DNA of 64,000 nucleotides from contig OZ231127.1 of assembly GCA_965153355.1 (NCBI GenBank), positions 79,546,001-79,610,000 of the forward strand. The letters are read 5' to 3'. This DNA is from Flaccisagitta enflata. Taxonomy: Eukaryota > Chaetognatha > Sagittoidea > Aphragmophora. The position numbers and the translations under genes are program-made. Below the pieces are notes generated by a model, which was given only the letters and a program-made list of their open reading frames with translations, had not been told where the DNA came from and did not search any database. This document shows positions 9,531 to 19,626 of this stretch, piece after piece (the stretch's first letter is position 1; the number at the start of each line of letters is the position of its first letter).

Positions 9531-12337
9531 CTAGCATCTGTATTTCCTTGAGAGCATTTACACCTGCATAATTGTGTGCATGGAAGATCAGCAGATTTGC
9601 AACTGCACCTTTTTGTACTACAATTTGTTTTGCATCCACATTTTACAAGATCGCGGCAGCTTAGTGCAACTTCAGCAATTGTTATCCAAACTGGCTGCCA
9701 CTGATTTTCCTTCTTTTGCCAACCAAACAAAGAGGCAGAGGGTAATAAACTGTGATCATCAAAAGATGTTACCCAAATTCCAGTTTGATACACACTTCTT
9801 TTTATATGCTGGATAAGTGCATTTTTTGTTGGTGGAAGATTCTCCATGCTTTGATTTTTTTTGCAAAAAATCTCTTTTCTAGCATCATTAACTTTAAGCA
9901 AAGGTGATGACTTTATGTACATATATATAACAAACCTTTCAAGTGTTTCTACCTCTTTTGAATCATCCTCAATAGACAGAAATGGTCCAACTGCCAGATT
10001 CGCAAATGTTTCTGTTGCTTCATCAAATGCCTTCCAAGTATTCCAGGCTGTTTTTTTGCCCTTGTTGCGGAATGCAGATGTGGTATCTGAACCAGTGAAT
10101 GCGTGAAAAAAAAGAAGAGCTTTAGCTCTAGACTCACCTAGCTGGTTGTACATAGTTCTGATACTAATGTACTGCATGTATTTTCCTGCTCCATATTCAA
10201 CCCACACATCATCAACTTGAGCTGCTATCTTAAAGAAAAGTCCAACAAGAATGACAATGACGTCTGAGTCAACTGTTTTTATGCAAATTTTTTTCATGTT
10301 ATTTTCAATCATGTGCTTGAGGTGGAACATCATTCTTGTATCAGCTTCTTCATGGTAGCATTGTGGCATGGAGACATCCTGATTAGATCGGATTTCAATA
10401 CCATTGGTTATGATCACTAATTTTTCCTCAGGAAAGGTGTGACTGCTGACTGCACTTGTGAGGAAAGAAAATAGTTCCTCTTTATTGGCGTCATCTTTCA
10501 GGAAATCTTGCCAATTACTTGACAGTTTTGTTGAGGCAGCCACTTTTCGACGGATTCCTTTTAATTTTCCACGCTTTACTCTGGTGTCAGTCTTCAGACT
10601 GTCTTTCTTGTAATGGTCCCAAACAATATCCAATCTCTGCACAGGACCTAAACATCTGGTCACATATGGAATGAAGACTGTTTCTGAATACTCAGCAAAT
10701 GTGGTAGCTGTTCCTGTCTTCAACATATGCACAATTGCTGCCCCATCAATAATTTTGCCTTGATAGGCAGTGGGAATGCTCTCAAGCTCATCATGGCTTA
10801 TGAGTTCAACAATCTCAGATTTCTTTGCTGGAAGGTGTAGCTTCCCAAAGTCCGATAGTGATGTTGCATATGATTGTATTTCACTAGCAAAAAAGTCATC
10901 TAAGTCTCCAGGTCTGCTTTGCAGTGCTATAAGCATCTTACCCATAAGGGTAGCATTGGTTTTTAACACTTCTATTGTGTTTCCTTCCTTGGATTTTGTT
11001 TGTTTTACTGGGGTAGAAAACAAAGGTAAATTGTTCCTCTTTATTGTTGAATGCACTGAGTCACTGCAATCTAGCAAAACATTTTTTTTGTAATCATTGT
11101 ATTGCTTATGTCCGAGAGGTTGGATTTGGCGCATTGAACTTGCAAAACTTTCATCCATAATGTCTCTTCCATCAAGTGTCACAAGCTCCGTAAATTCATC
11201 CTTAAATGGGTTGCCCATTTTGGTAATGACTTCAGTTAAGGCTTGGACTTTTGATTGGAATGCTTTTTGACTGCTTAGACCTTCTTGATGATGTAACTCT
11301 TCGTCATCATAATCTTCAGGTTCCTTGAATTGCTCTTCAAACTCATTCATTAATCTAGATAAATCCGGGCCAGAGACCATCCATCGTTTAAAGGCTACAG
11401 GATTATCCATAAGGCCAACTGCACCCCCTTCACCCTTTACAATCTTGTTTTCCTGCTCATGTGCCTGATCAATAGGAATTGAAGAAAACCGTCTTTTAGT
11501 TTTTGATACAACCCAATTTCCACTCAAAAATTCCTTCTCCACTGACTCCTCAAGGCAGCACATATCATGAATATGAACAGAGCACCATCTTGCATAGTTG
11601 GGATGATCCAGGACAAAGAAAAGTAACACCAAATTTACTAGGGCAGTGACATATAATGGGAAATCTTTTGTTCTGTGAGCACGCACGAAAATTAATAATT
11701 TTGCCTCATATTGCATGATCATATCCCAGAAGTGAAATGTTGCGCCTTTATCTCTTTGCTGTGCTTTCCATTCCTCAAAATCCACAGTGACAGCGGCAGA
11801 CTGATAAGCTTGCTTTTGCAAAATGTGCAACACTGCCAATGTAACCTGGTGGGTGAATCTTGCTCGCACAATAGGTTTTCCCTTTAAAATTGACTGAACA
11901 ATTCCTGCTGAAACAATGTCAGCCTCAACTAAAGCTGTTGTCCAACCTGATCCATCAAGCAGGTTGCCTAAACAATGTAGTACTGCTTGTTCTGTGTGGA
12001 GACCCCCAAGCATAACTACAAACTTTTTTGAACCAAAGTCTTCAACAAATGCCCATTGGATATATTTTGCAATGGCAAAAAGAGGCTGATCAACAGCCAT
12101 GATGGGAATTTGACCCGGATTGATAAACTCTGTTGCTTCCTTCACAACTGTCATTCCATGTTTTATCATTGCTGGAGTATCAGCCTTCTCGTGAAAAAGA
12201 GGAAAGAGCGCATGTAAATCTGGGACACTGCCAGTGGATCCCACAGTGTAGGTGGCGGCACTGTATGCTGGCCAGCTAATTTTGTCATCAACAGTCAAGC
12301 AACAATGTAATTTGGTCTCTACATCTCCTTTGTCACT
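9524..12337 (-). CDS. Transposon protein, C-terminal part: XPG/FEN-like motifs plus CXC domain
   Basis: An open frame of about 930 codons; no ATG is needed if it continues from the preceding frame. Numbering from 12298: residues about 649-659 read HEEADTRMMFH, about 675-685 TVDSDVIVILVG, about 732-750 HAFTGSDTTSAFRNKGKK. The order and spacing of EAD, DSD and GSD followed by a G-K-K helix-hairpin-like stretch resemble the XPG-I region and GSDY...GIGP segment of FEN1/XPG nucleases. That resemblance is my inference. The C-terminus (about 885-918) has CGCKTNCSTKRCSCKSADLP followed by CTQLCRCKC, a tesmin/TSO1-type CXC domain expected to bind zinc and DNA. The TAA stop overlaps AATAAA (GTGAATAAAG), a possible poly(A) signal. 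The host is the element at 7400-17104. Confidence 0.85.
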   Translation of the reverse strand, partial: SDKGDVETKLHCCLTVDDKISWPAYSAATYTVGSTGSVPDLHALFPLFHEKADTPAMIKHGMTVVKEATEFINPGQIPIMAVDQPLFAIAKYIQWAFVEDFGSKKFVVMLGGLHTEQAVLHCLGNLLDGSGWTTALVEADIVSAGIVQSILKGKPIVRARFTHQVTLAVLHILQKQAYQSAAVTVDFEEWKAQQRDKGATFHFWDMIMQYEAKLLIFVRAHRTKDFPLYVTALVNLVLLFFVLDHPNYARWCSVHIHDMCCLEESVEKEFLSGNWVVSKTKRRFSSIPIDQAHEQENKIVKGEGGAVGLMDNPVAFKRWMVSGPDLSRLMNEFEEQFKEPEDYDDEELHHQEGLSSQKAFQSKVQALTEVITKMGNPFKDEFTELVTLDGRDIMDESFASSMRQIQPLGHKQYNDYKKNVLLDCSDSVHSTIKRNNLPLFSTPVKQTKSKEGNTIEVLKTNATLMGKMLIALQSRPGDLDDFFASEIQSYATSLSDFGKLHLPAKKSEIVELISHDELESIPTAYQGKIIDGAAIVHMLKTGTATTFAEYSETVFIPYVTRCLGPVQRLDIVWDHYKKDSLKTDTRVKRGKLKGIRRKVAASTKLSSNWQDFLKDDANKEELFSFLTSAVSSHTFPEEKLVIITNGIEIRSNQDVSMPQCYHEEADTRMMFHLKHMIENNMKKICIKTVDSDVIVILVGLFFKIAAQVDDVWVEYGAGKYMQYISIRTMYNQLGESRAKALLFFHAFTGSDTTSAFRNKGKKTAWNTWKAFDEATETFANLAVGPFLSIEDDSKEVETLERFVIYMYIKSSPLLKVNDARKEIFCKKNQSMENLPPTKNALIQHIKRSVYQTGIWVTSFDDHSLLPSASLFGWQKKENQWQPVWITIAEVALSCRDLVKCGCKTNCSTKRCSCKSADLPCTQLCRCKCSQGNTDASE

Positions 12338-14454
12338 TCATCAGAAATATCATTTGGCAAGAACTTTGGTTCTGTGTGCTGGACATTTATGTTTGGTATA
12401 TTCAGAGCTAATTCTGGAACAACGCTATATGATTGCAACAAATCAATTTCTTTACTGTCTGAAACAAAGCTAATAGGAGGTCTCTTTTCAGCCAATAATC
12501 CAACAGATTGGAACATGCTAATTCCAGTACCATGGAATGACCCTACTGCAGTTGTTGAACTTGGATTATGGTCAATGTTATCCAATGCTGCAAGAGTAAA
12601 ACAATGCTTTTGAAGTGTTGCAGGTACAACAACATTATCCTGCTTGAACCGATCACATACAGCTGCTGCCAATTTATTCTCAACTTGTATTACTCTGTCA
12701 TAGGAGACAGATATTCCTAACTTGTAATAAGTGTCAATAAGTTTTTTACTTCTGCTTACATTATGAACCTTCAATCCAATATAAAGAGGCAAAGGTGGCT
12801 CTCTTTTCAAAGTATGGACGGTTTTGCTGCCAGGTTTCACTGCACTTTTTTTTATATGGAACTGGCACAATTGGGATATGGTGAGAAGAGCAGGTGATTC
12901 AAATTGATTTTGCTGTTTTATTCCAGCCCCGTAAAGAATGAAGGACATCAGTGTTTTTAATGTGTTTGGAACAGATCTGCTTTCACTGTCTTTACCAAAC
13001 TGGCCAGAAAAGACTGAGCATTCATGATCAAACATGTCCCGTCTCACAATATTTGCAGCTTCAGCAAGTACTTGAGCTTCTCTAGAATATTCTCTCTTTT
13101 TAAGCTCCTCTTTGAGAACCATTCCTAGTCCTGCATGAAATACAAGGGCAACATGACCACTAGGTAGTTTTTGCTCCATCATGTCGGATCCAAAATGTGC
13201 CAAGATGTTTTCTTTTAGTCTAGTTACATGGACCTCTTGCTTTTGCACATCTTCATTAAAGTGCTGCATCCTTTCTAGATACATTTTGTGAAGATCAACT
13301 AACTTAAACATGAAGCAGTTTTCCTCCTTAGCTGCTGAGGATATATGATCCAGCAGCTCCGTAAAGACACGGTTTTTGTTCAATTCAGAGTCAATATTTT
13401 TGGTGCTGGTTTTCTTTCTCATTTCTGAACGATAATCGTTTTTGTATTGGAGACTGCAAAGGCTATGATATTTTGCTTCAATAGCAACGGCGTCACCTGC
13501 AGCTAGTTTTGCTTGCATTTTTTGGTCTTTAAGTTCAATAGCCATGATTCTCAATGACTTGTCTTTGTTGAATGTTGAACATTGTGATAGATCACCCCCT
13601 TTTTCACAAAAGATGCAAACATCTGAACTCATTGCTTGCCGCTTACTTGGCTGCCTTACAGGTATTTCATTTTTCTCATCCTCCTGCTTTTCCTTTTTTC
13701 GCTTTGCTATGCGTTTATCAATTTTGCTTGAACTATACTCTAAGATACATGCCTTATGCCAGCACGCATCATTCACTCGCATAGTCTCAGCTGTGAAAGT
13801 TGATTTGATTGGTACTTGACAATCATTCCTCTCTAATTTTTTAAGACCCTCGATCAATTTTTCGTAAGATTCCAAGGTCCTAGGGTCCAAAGGATCCTTC
13901 CCCGAAAGGGTTAATGATTTCAAAGGATACTTAACTTCATCATTGGTGTCCAACTGACAAATGACACATAAATCCCATCTGAATTCACCAACATGAAATA
14001 TTTGGCTGAATGGATACTTTTTTAGAAACAATGCTTCCTCTCCAAAAAGTCTTTTCGTGTCTTGCCAAAAATTCTTCAGCTTTTTTTTAATGATATCAAT
14101 TGGCTGAGTTGGTAAATTTTCAGTTGCCCAAATTTCTTTCATCTCCAAAGCACATTTGCTTACCACGACATTAACCACGCGATCAACCATGGCATGGACA
14201 TCAGAGGAAAAAATACGTAGCCGGTGCAAAAGATATTGTAACACAGCACTGTTAGTTGGTATTTCTTTGAACTTGTAGACTACTGTTAGTTCAGGTAATT
14301 TGACATTTCCTTGGTACAAATCAGCAAGTGATGAGGTGATTTCAGGTTGATCCTTCTCTGACGAGACAAATTTGATGTGTGATTTGTCTCCACGAGTAAA
14401 TTTGATAGTTCCAAATCCAGCTACTTGCATCCTAAGATAATCCCTAAGAGACAA
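12319..14454 (-). CDS. Transposon protein, N-terminal part with two CxxC...H..C modules
   Basis: The frame covers 711 codons, opening in a TTG context at 14454; the first ATG is at 14430. Two probable zinc-binding modules are visible: CVIC (about residue 166) with a later CWHKAC, and CIFC (about 275) with YHSLC about 75 residues on. Near the end is LDNIDHNPSSTTAVGSFHGT, a strongly patterned segment that I associate with multicopy invertebrate proteins of this kind. The TAG stop lies at 12319-12321, while the downstream frame is already open from 12337. The amino-acid sense continues across the junction after a -1 shift, so this and the next frame were one gene. Whether the shift is a mutation, a sequencing error or programmed cannot be told here. 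Confidence 0.8.
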   Translation of the reverse strand: MSLRDYLRMQVAGFGTIKFTRGDKSHIKFVSSEKDQPEITSSLADLYQGNVKLPELTVVYKFKEIPTNSAVLQYLLHRLRIFSSDVHAMVDRVVNVVVSKCALEMKEIWATENLPTQPIDIIKKKLKNFWQDTKRLFGEEALFLKKYPFSQIFHVGEFRWDLCVICQLDTNDEVKYPLKSLTLSGKDPLDPRTLESYEKLIEGLKKLERNDCQVPIKSTFTAETMRVNDACWHKACILEYSSSKIDKRIAKRKKEKQEDEKNEIPVRQPSKRQAMSSDVCIFCEKGGDLSQCSTFNKDKSLRIMAIELKDQKMQAKLAAGDAVAIEAKYHSLCSLQYKNDYRSEMRKKTSTKNIDSELNKNRVFTELLDHISSAAKEENCFMFKLVDLHKMYLERMQHFNEDVQKQEVHVTRLKENILAHFGSDMMEQKLPSGHVALVFHAGLGMVLKEELKKREYSREAQVLAEAANIVRRDMFDHECSVFSGQFGKDSESRSVPNTLKTLMSFILYGAGIKQQNQFESPALLTISQLCQFHIKKSAVKPGSKTVHTLKREPPLPLYIGLKVHNVSRSKKLIDTYYKLGISVSYDRVIQVENKLAAAVCDRFKQDNVVVPATLQKHCFTLAALDNIDHNPSSTTAVGSFHGTGISMFQSVGLLAEKRPPISFVSDSKEIDLLQSYSVVPELALNIPNINVQHTEPKFLPNDISDEVTKEM

Positions 14455-14524
14455 TTTTTTGAAAGCAAATGAATTTTTAGTTCAGTGCGCGCAAATGTAC
14501 AATTCCTGCTCTTGCCTCGAATAT

Positions 14525-14582
14525 GGCCCCTGCCCACCCATATGCGACTTGGGTAACAGTGTATCTAGCCTTAATGTGTTTG
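14525..14582 (+). mobile_element. Family A right-end fragment in the transposon 5' region
   Basis: GCCCCTGCCCACCCATATGC followed by GACTTGGGTAACAGTGTATC and TAGCCTTA matches the family A right end. It lies between the candidate first exon and the main frame of the transposon gene. Confidence 0.55.
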
Positions 14583-14898
14583 TTGTATGATTCAAAGTTC
14601 TGAAAAGGATTCAAGACCTACCTTTCCTCAAAATAGATATCTTTGTGGTCGGTGCAAACTTGTGCTACATAATAAGCAGTCCCAGAGAGATGGCGAAGAA
14701 TCTCCGGTTCAAATTTCAAGTCATCTCCAGTATCAGTGGGGATTTGGAAGCCATTCTAGGGAATGGACCAAAAGAGAATTGCATGTAGTTCAGCCAAGTA
14801 TTTATTTTAAAAGCTAGCTGATATATAATCTTCAATACAAATTCAATGAATGGACCATCTAATAGAGACAGAAATATAAGCGGCTACAGTCATCTTAC

Positions 14899-15189
14899 CT
14901 TGTAAAGATTCCAAAGGGAATCCTTAAATGGTATCCCATCTAATCTTAAATAATGAACTGTTGTGCGATCCAAGGATGTTTCTGACACCCTTTCATCAAT
15001 GTAGATGTGAAATCTTTTTTGCATGGCAAATTCACCATTTTCCGGTCTTTGTTCATGAGAAATGGGCGAATTAAATTCTTTGATTTGAATGTATTCACCA
15101 TATTTAAAACTTTTTAGCGTATTACAAGTGATATAGTATCCATTTTCTTCTTTTGGCAACTTGGATATAAACTCTTTTTTGTTGGACAT
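14899..15189 (-). CDS. Candidate first exon of the transposon gene
   Basis: ATG at 15189 opens 97 codons ending ...SLWNLYK, followed by an excellent donor, TACAAG|GTAAGA. The sequence is well mixed (MSNKKEFISKLPKEENGYYI...), has no low complexity and lies inside the inverted repeats on the same strand as the main frames. It ends in phase 0. The acceptors I can see just upstream of 14440 (TCTCTTAG|G, TATCTTAG|G) would need phase 2, so the join is unresolved and a small intermediate exon may exist. It could also be an independent cargo gene. Confidence 0.5.
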
Positions 15190-15502
15190 TGTGACAAAAA
15201 GTTTGTTTTTTTTTAGATTTAGAAGCTCCGAGGCCGAGTGATGAAAAAACGCAGTTGGATGAACCTCATGATGAACATCATCATGATCATCATCTTTGCG
15301 CGTGAGTCATTTCATTGCGCAAGAGAATGAAAAAAAAGATCTGGGATTTTTTGTTTCTCTCTCTCTCTCGTCCATTGTCCATCCATCCGGCACAAGCGAC
15401 TCTACATTCCATTTTGTCAAGCTGTTGACCTGTCCGTCAGTCCGTCCATTGTCCATCCATCCGGCACAAAAAAAAAAAAAAAACAGTTAAAAAAAAAAAA
15501 AG

Positions 15503-15870
15503 TTGTTTCCAAGGCTTTGTATCTAGGCAAATTAGGCCATTTCCAGTTGATTTGACCCCCCTTTCAGAGAACTTTTTTCGCGAGATAATTTTCGGATAAA
15601 TTTAGGGGAACCCGACCCAAAAATTTCTAAATTTTTGAAAAAAAATTTTTGTCTACAGGACTTTGGATCTAGGCAAATTAGGTAATTTCCTATTGTTTTG
15701 ACCCCCCTTTTGAAGAAACTTTTTTTAAAAATTTTTCTCAATGGGCTTTTCTGGGGGCCCCTAGGGACCCCCCAAGGGCCCGTATAAAAGGGCACCCCTT
15801 CTGAATCTTTCATATACATCATGAGGATTATCTAAAAAAAAATTCACGCTTTGGTCCGGATTTGCAGTGA
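15503..15870 (-). repeat. Inner inverted repeat block, right
   Basis: Reverse complement of 8493-8859 with few differences; flanked on the inside by A-runs and a family A-like GTCCATCCATCCGGCACAA duplication at 15370-15470. Confidence 0.85.
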
Positions 15871-16991
15871 TCACTGTATATATCTTGCAGAGCTATCCCA
15901 CTAGATTATCTTTTTTTAAAACACTATGAATTCTCAAAGTTAATCACTTTTCAGGTTTCTATCTAATAGAGGACTACTTGAAGGACATACGCTCCAAATT
16001 TCATGCCACTGTGACACCCCAATCCCGCGTAATGACACTTTTCTTCAAGCGTGATTATTCTGCACACCCCCCCAGCTCTTCTGTCACGCTCATGTCACGC
16101 TTTAAGTCTGTCACTGTCACGCCATTGTGAAACTGATGATGGAAATTTGGATAACACGATGAGAAAGAGCATGAAATTTTGCATATACACTGAAAATTTC
16201 AGGTCTTAACTCCCGGGCATTCAGCCATAATGAAATTTTCAATGTGATTGGTCAGTAAATTGTTGCAGAATAATCACGCTTCAAGATGAATCTTCGTAGT
16301 TAATTCTTTGTTATCGGCGCATGTATGCACTTACAGCAAAATGGTAAACCAAAAAAATCAGGAAATGCCCATATCTTGGAAACCCTTTGAGAGAGACAAA
16401 AGATTTTTTGCATGGATCAATACTGTACTGAAACTATTACGAACAGAGCATTTGGTGCATCTGGGACACATCTAACCAACCCAACCAGCCCAACCAGCCT
16501 ACCACCCAAAAATTTTAAAAAACGGCATAACTTCTAAAATATTTGTCCGATTTGGCTGAAATTTTGCACAGTGGTTCTTTCAGAGAATGCCTACTTAAAT
16601 TAATCGTTGCCGAAAGATTCAGTAAATTTTTGCCAACTGGCCCAACCAGCCAAAAAAGCTGCTTATAGAGAATTTTCAAAAAAAATTGAAATCTCAATTT
16701 TTTTCAGCAGAATCGGGTCTGATTGAATTCTTGAACTGTGATTTAGTAAAATATTCCCATTTTTTTGGTTTTGCGGACTTTAACAACTCAATTTTTGCTT
16801 ATTTTCGATCATTATTTGTTGCATTTCAGCCTAATTTACATGAAAATCAAGGATCAGTAACAAAATTCAGTTTTTGAACCATGTTCATATTGACATGAGC
16901 TATCTGATTATGAATGTTTTTGACAAATTTTCTCAATTTTGAAATTGACCTATTTGGCCATCTCTCAAAAAGGAGATTATAGAAACAGCCT

Positions 16992-17104
16992 TAACAAAAC
17001 CGTAATATATTACCAAAAATATCTGAAAATTTGAAGACTTTTTGCCGAGTAATTTAGGATTCATAAAGGTTTAACATAACTCAATTCGATTTAAAGACGG
17101 TGTA
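16992..17104 (-). repeat. Outer terminal inverted repeat, right
   Basis: Ends ...TTTAAAGACGGTGTA; mirrors 7400-7512. Flanked by CGGAAGACACC, outside which the symmetry stops. Confidence 0.85.
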
Positions 17105-17493
17105 CGGAAGACACCGGGTCGCAAGATTCCGCGTCGGGTAGGTATTTTTTGTCAATATTCATCTTTCAGTAATCCTTAAAGCTTTTAAAATCCACACATT
17201 CAAAATTTTTCTGAATTCCTTCATAATACGAAAATTGCCCCGTTATCATCGTTGCTTGGTATAAACGGTTTGATTTTGAGCTTTAATTTCCATAAAATGT
17301 GGTTTAAATGTTTGCCATCTAACAAAATTGTTATCCTATCACCACATTATGCAAATGAGATTGATAATGGAAACATTGCTTTAACTGTTGCCTAACTATC
17401 TTGCGGATTTTCTTTCCTGTGTTCTTTGTCAGTTTTTCAAAAGTGTTTGTCAATTTTTCTTGTTCATGGTAGTGTTCCCCCCCCCCCATCCAA

Positions 17494-17760
17494 ATGCTTT
17501 CAGGCGGTTCCTGTTCGTCATTTTCATCCTCTTCAATTCCGTCTTCATCCTCATCTTCATCCTCATCACATTCATCTTCTTCTTCCATTTGCTCTTCGCG
17601 ACCAAAGAAATCATCAAAAGAGCCAAGTGGCATTTTAGTGGCCATCAGCGCGACTTTCTGTATGATGACGGCGCCAATGGCAGGAATCGGCGTCTATGAA
17701 AACTTCGCCGGAATCTCACATGATCAACCACAAGATCCACATATTGAAAGAATACATCAG
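17494..17760 (+). CDS. Candidate exon with a tandemly repeated 3' end
   Basis: ATG 17494 opens a Ser-rich stretch, then SRPKKSSKEPSGILVAISAT, a hydrophobic segment ending AGIGVYENF, then DQPQDPHIERIHQ just before CATCAG|GTGAGC at 17760/17761 (phase 0). The final 13-residue motif and a donor-like GTNNGC follow twice more downstream (see 17721-17905), which suggests a real exon end. The opposite strand carries an acidic frame (17331-17645, MATKMPLGSFDDFFGREEQM...), so the coding strand is uncertain. No domain recognised. Confidence 0.3.
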
Positions 17761-17905
17761 GTGAGCCACAACACACATGACCAACAAAAAGATCCGCAAA
17801 TTGAAAGCATACATCAGGTGGGCCAATTCATGGGATAGACACAATGCCAAAGTGACCCACGACCAACAAAAAGATCCGCAAATTGAAAGCATACACCAGG
17901 TAAGC
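17721..17905 (+). repeat. Three tandem copies of a putative exon end plus splice donor
   Basis: Segments related to ACCAACAAAAAGATCCGCAA followed by ATTGAAAGCATACATCAG end at 17760, 17817 and 17899. They are followed by GTGAGC, GTGGGC and GTAAGC respectively. All three encode D-Q-x-x-D-P-x-I-E-x-I-H-Q. Confidence 0.7.
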
Positions 17906-18159
17906 TTAAATAGAAGATATCTAGAAATATCACCACGAGATCCTTTAAAGGATAAGAACCAAGATTTCAGTTTTTGATGATATAAAGAACTAAAACAAAG
18001 AGCTAAAACAAAGAGCTAGAAGTAGAATACGGTCCAATTATGAACATGAGACTCAAGCCAAATGTCTCCGAATGCCACTGATAATCGGAAACCACCTAGG
18101 CCTAATCCTATTTGACAACAACCATCCCAATTAGCAAAAGTTGAAAAAAAAAACACACG

Positions 18160-18361
18160 TTTTAGTCGCGTGCTCGCGACTCTGCAACCCGCTATGTTGG
18201 TCGGTCTGTTGGTCGATCGCCCTTAGCTTTTCTAGCATTTTTGGCGTTCTCGAGCGTCTTTTGCATTACTGCTCCTGCCCAAATACTAGAGTAAGCATGT
18301 TGAATCACTGCCCCAGCCCACCCGCACGCGACTTCGGTAGCCGTGTATACGGCCTTGTTTC
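18160..18361 (+). mobile_element. Family A hairpin element A4
   Basis: TTTTAGTCGCGTGCTCGCGA hairpin, TCTGCAACCCGCTATGTTGG, short GTCGGTCT run, then CAGCCCACCCGCACGCGACT and GTATACGGCCTTGTTT. Confidence 0.75.
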
Positions 18362-18662
18362 ATTAACAGTGCCCTCTTGAGCCTTCTTCCCCCCCCCCCC
18401 CCCGCTAAAAAAAGGAAAAAATAAACGGACAACGGAACGACTTAGTTAATCGCTTTAGTTAATCCTCGTTCTAAATATCATATTTTCCTTTCATCACCAA
18501 CCACACAAATACTAGTACTTGAGTCCAGGTTTGCCATTATATTCAAGAGGAATGTGTCAATTGTGCCATTTGTATCTCCTTTGATAATCCTTTCATGAGC
18601 AGATAAATAATTGAGAAAAATGACAGGAAATCAACAATCCTTTGTTGTAAATGCTAATGATG

Positions 18663-18772
<110 letters not shown>

Positions 18773-19139
18773 CAGTGGATCAGAACCATATTTCACATGG
18801 ATGCATGGTTGCTTGTGGTTGGTTGCATGTTTGTATGTTTAAAGTTAAGATATTTTTGGCGCTTTGTGATGAAAACGAAAATGTCTGGTTTCAAGCGGGA
18901 TATCAAAATCAAAATCAAAATCAAATGTTTTTAGAATTCCCTACAATGGCAGTCAACAATTATTTGTAAATGATGACAACTTGTTGATTTTTTATTTGGT
19001 AAGCGGAAACAGATGTCGAGAAAAAAAAACTTGTTTGCATGCCGACCAAAAACACGTGTTAACAAGTGTTAGTCATTCAATTTGTGCTCTATGTATGGAA
19101 TGACTGTTATATACAAAAGGTTTTTCTTCATGGAAAGAC

Positions 19140-19152
19140 TCTCTCTCTCACA

Positions 19153-19230
<78 letters not shown>
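19140..19230. repeat. (CT)n microsatellite
   Basis: About 75 bp perfect CT with a short imperfect start. Confidence 0.98.
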
Positions 19231-19231
<1 letters not shown>

Positions 19232-19379
19232 CACTCTTGTATGTAGATTGCGATTAGCCTGTGGTTCCTGTCGTCGGTCGTTCGGCCTTTTCTCTTCATC
19301 ATTTTCTCCTCAGTTTTTAGCGCTTCTTCTCTTCGCTTTTTCCTTCCAATCGACCAAAGCGTAAACGCCCTCAGGTGAT

Positions 19380-19420
19380 AACGCACGCAGCACAACTCGT
19401 GCATGCAGCACAACCATGTG
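19380..19420. repeat. Degenerate GCACAAC/GTGCATGCAGCA repeat, left part
   Basis: Resembles the repeat at 20470-20790; the MITE at 19627-20397 separates the two parts. Confidence 0.45.
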
Positions 19421-19626
19421 TAAAGAAGAGCGCCGCTGCCGAAGCCTAAAAAGGGGTATTACCCTTCACCTTTCAACGATTTTGAAAAAAGTTAATCTTT
19501 TGAATTTATTTTTCTTAAGCTTAAGTGGAAAGGCAAAAACAATTTCTAATGAAGGGAACCAAGAGACAACAACTCCCTTGCTCGATTTTTCATCAGTTTT
19601 CAATGTTTAAGCATCTAGTTTCCTTA

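Larger units (their letters stand above)
7400..17104 (-). mobile_element. 9.7-kb DNA transposon with long inverted repeats encoding a giant CXC-domain protein
   Basis: The outer 113 bp (7400-7512 and 16992-17104) are inverted copies beginning TACACCGTCTTTAAATCGAA. The duplicated TA at both extremities fits a TA target site. A second pair of inverted blocks (8493-8859 and 15503-15870) is also symmetric, about 1 kb further in. The sequence between the blocks has diverged, so the terminal repeats are probably about 1.5 kb and partly decayed. The cargo is a minus-strand gene of over 1,600 codons (9524-14454) with a possible upstream exon (14899-15189). The protein has a zinc-binding N-terminal part, XPG/FEN-like acidic motifs and a terminal CXC domain. 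Boundaries rest on visible repeats; the superfamily is not settled (see findings). Confidence 0.8.

Noticed and set aside
17331-17645. Minus-strand acidic protein frame (MATKMPLGSFDDFFGREEQM...)
   Set aside because: Looks plausible in part, but overlaps the plus-strand candidate whose end carries repeated donors; the acidic tract is a TCATCC-type repeat. Left open but not called.
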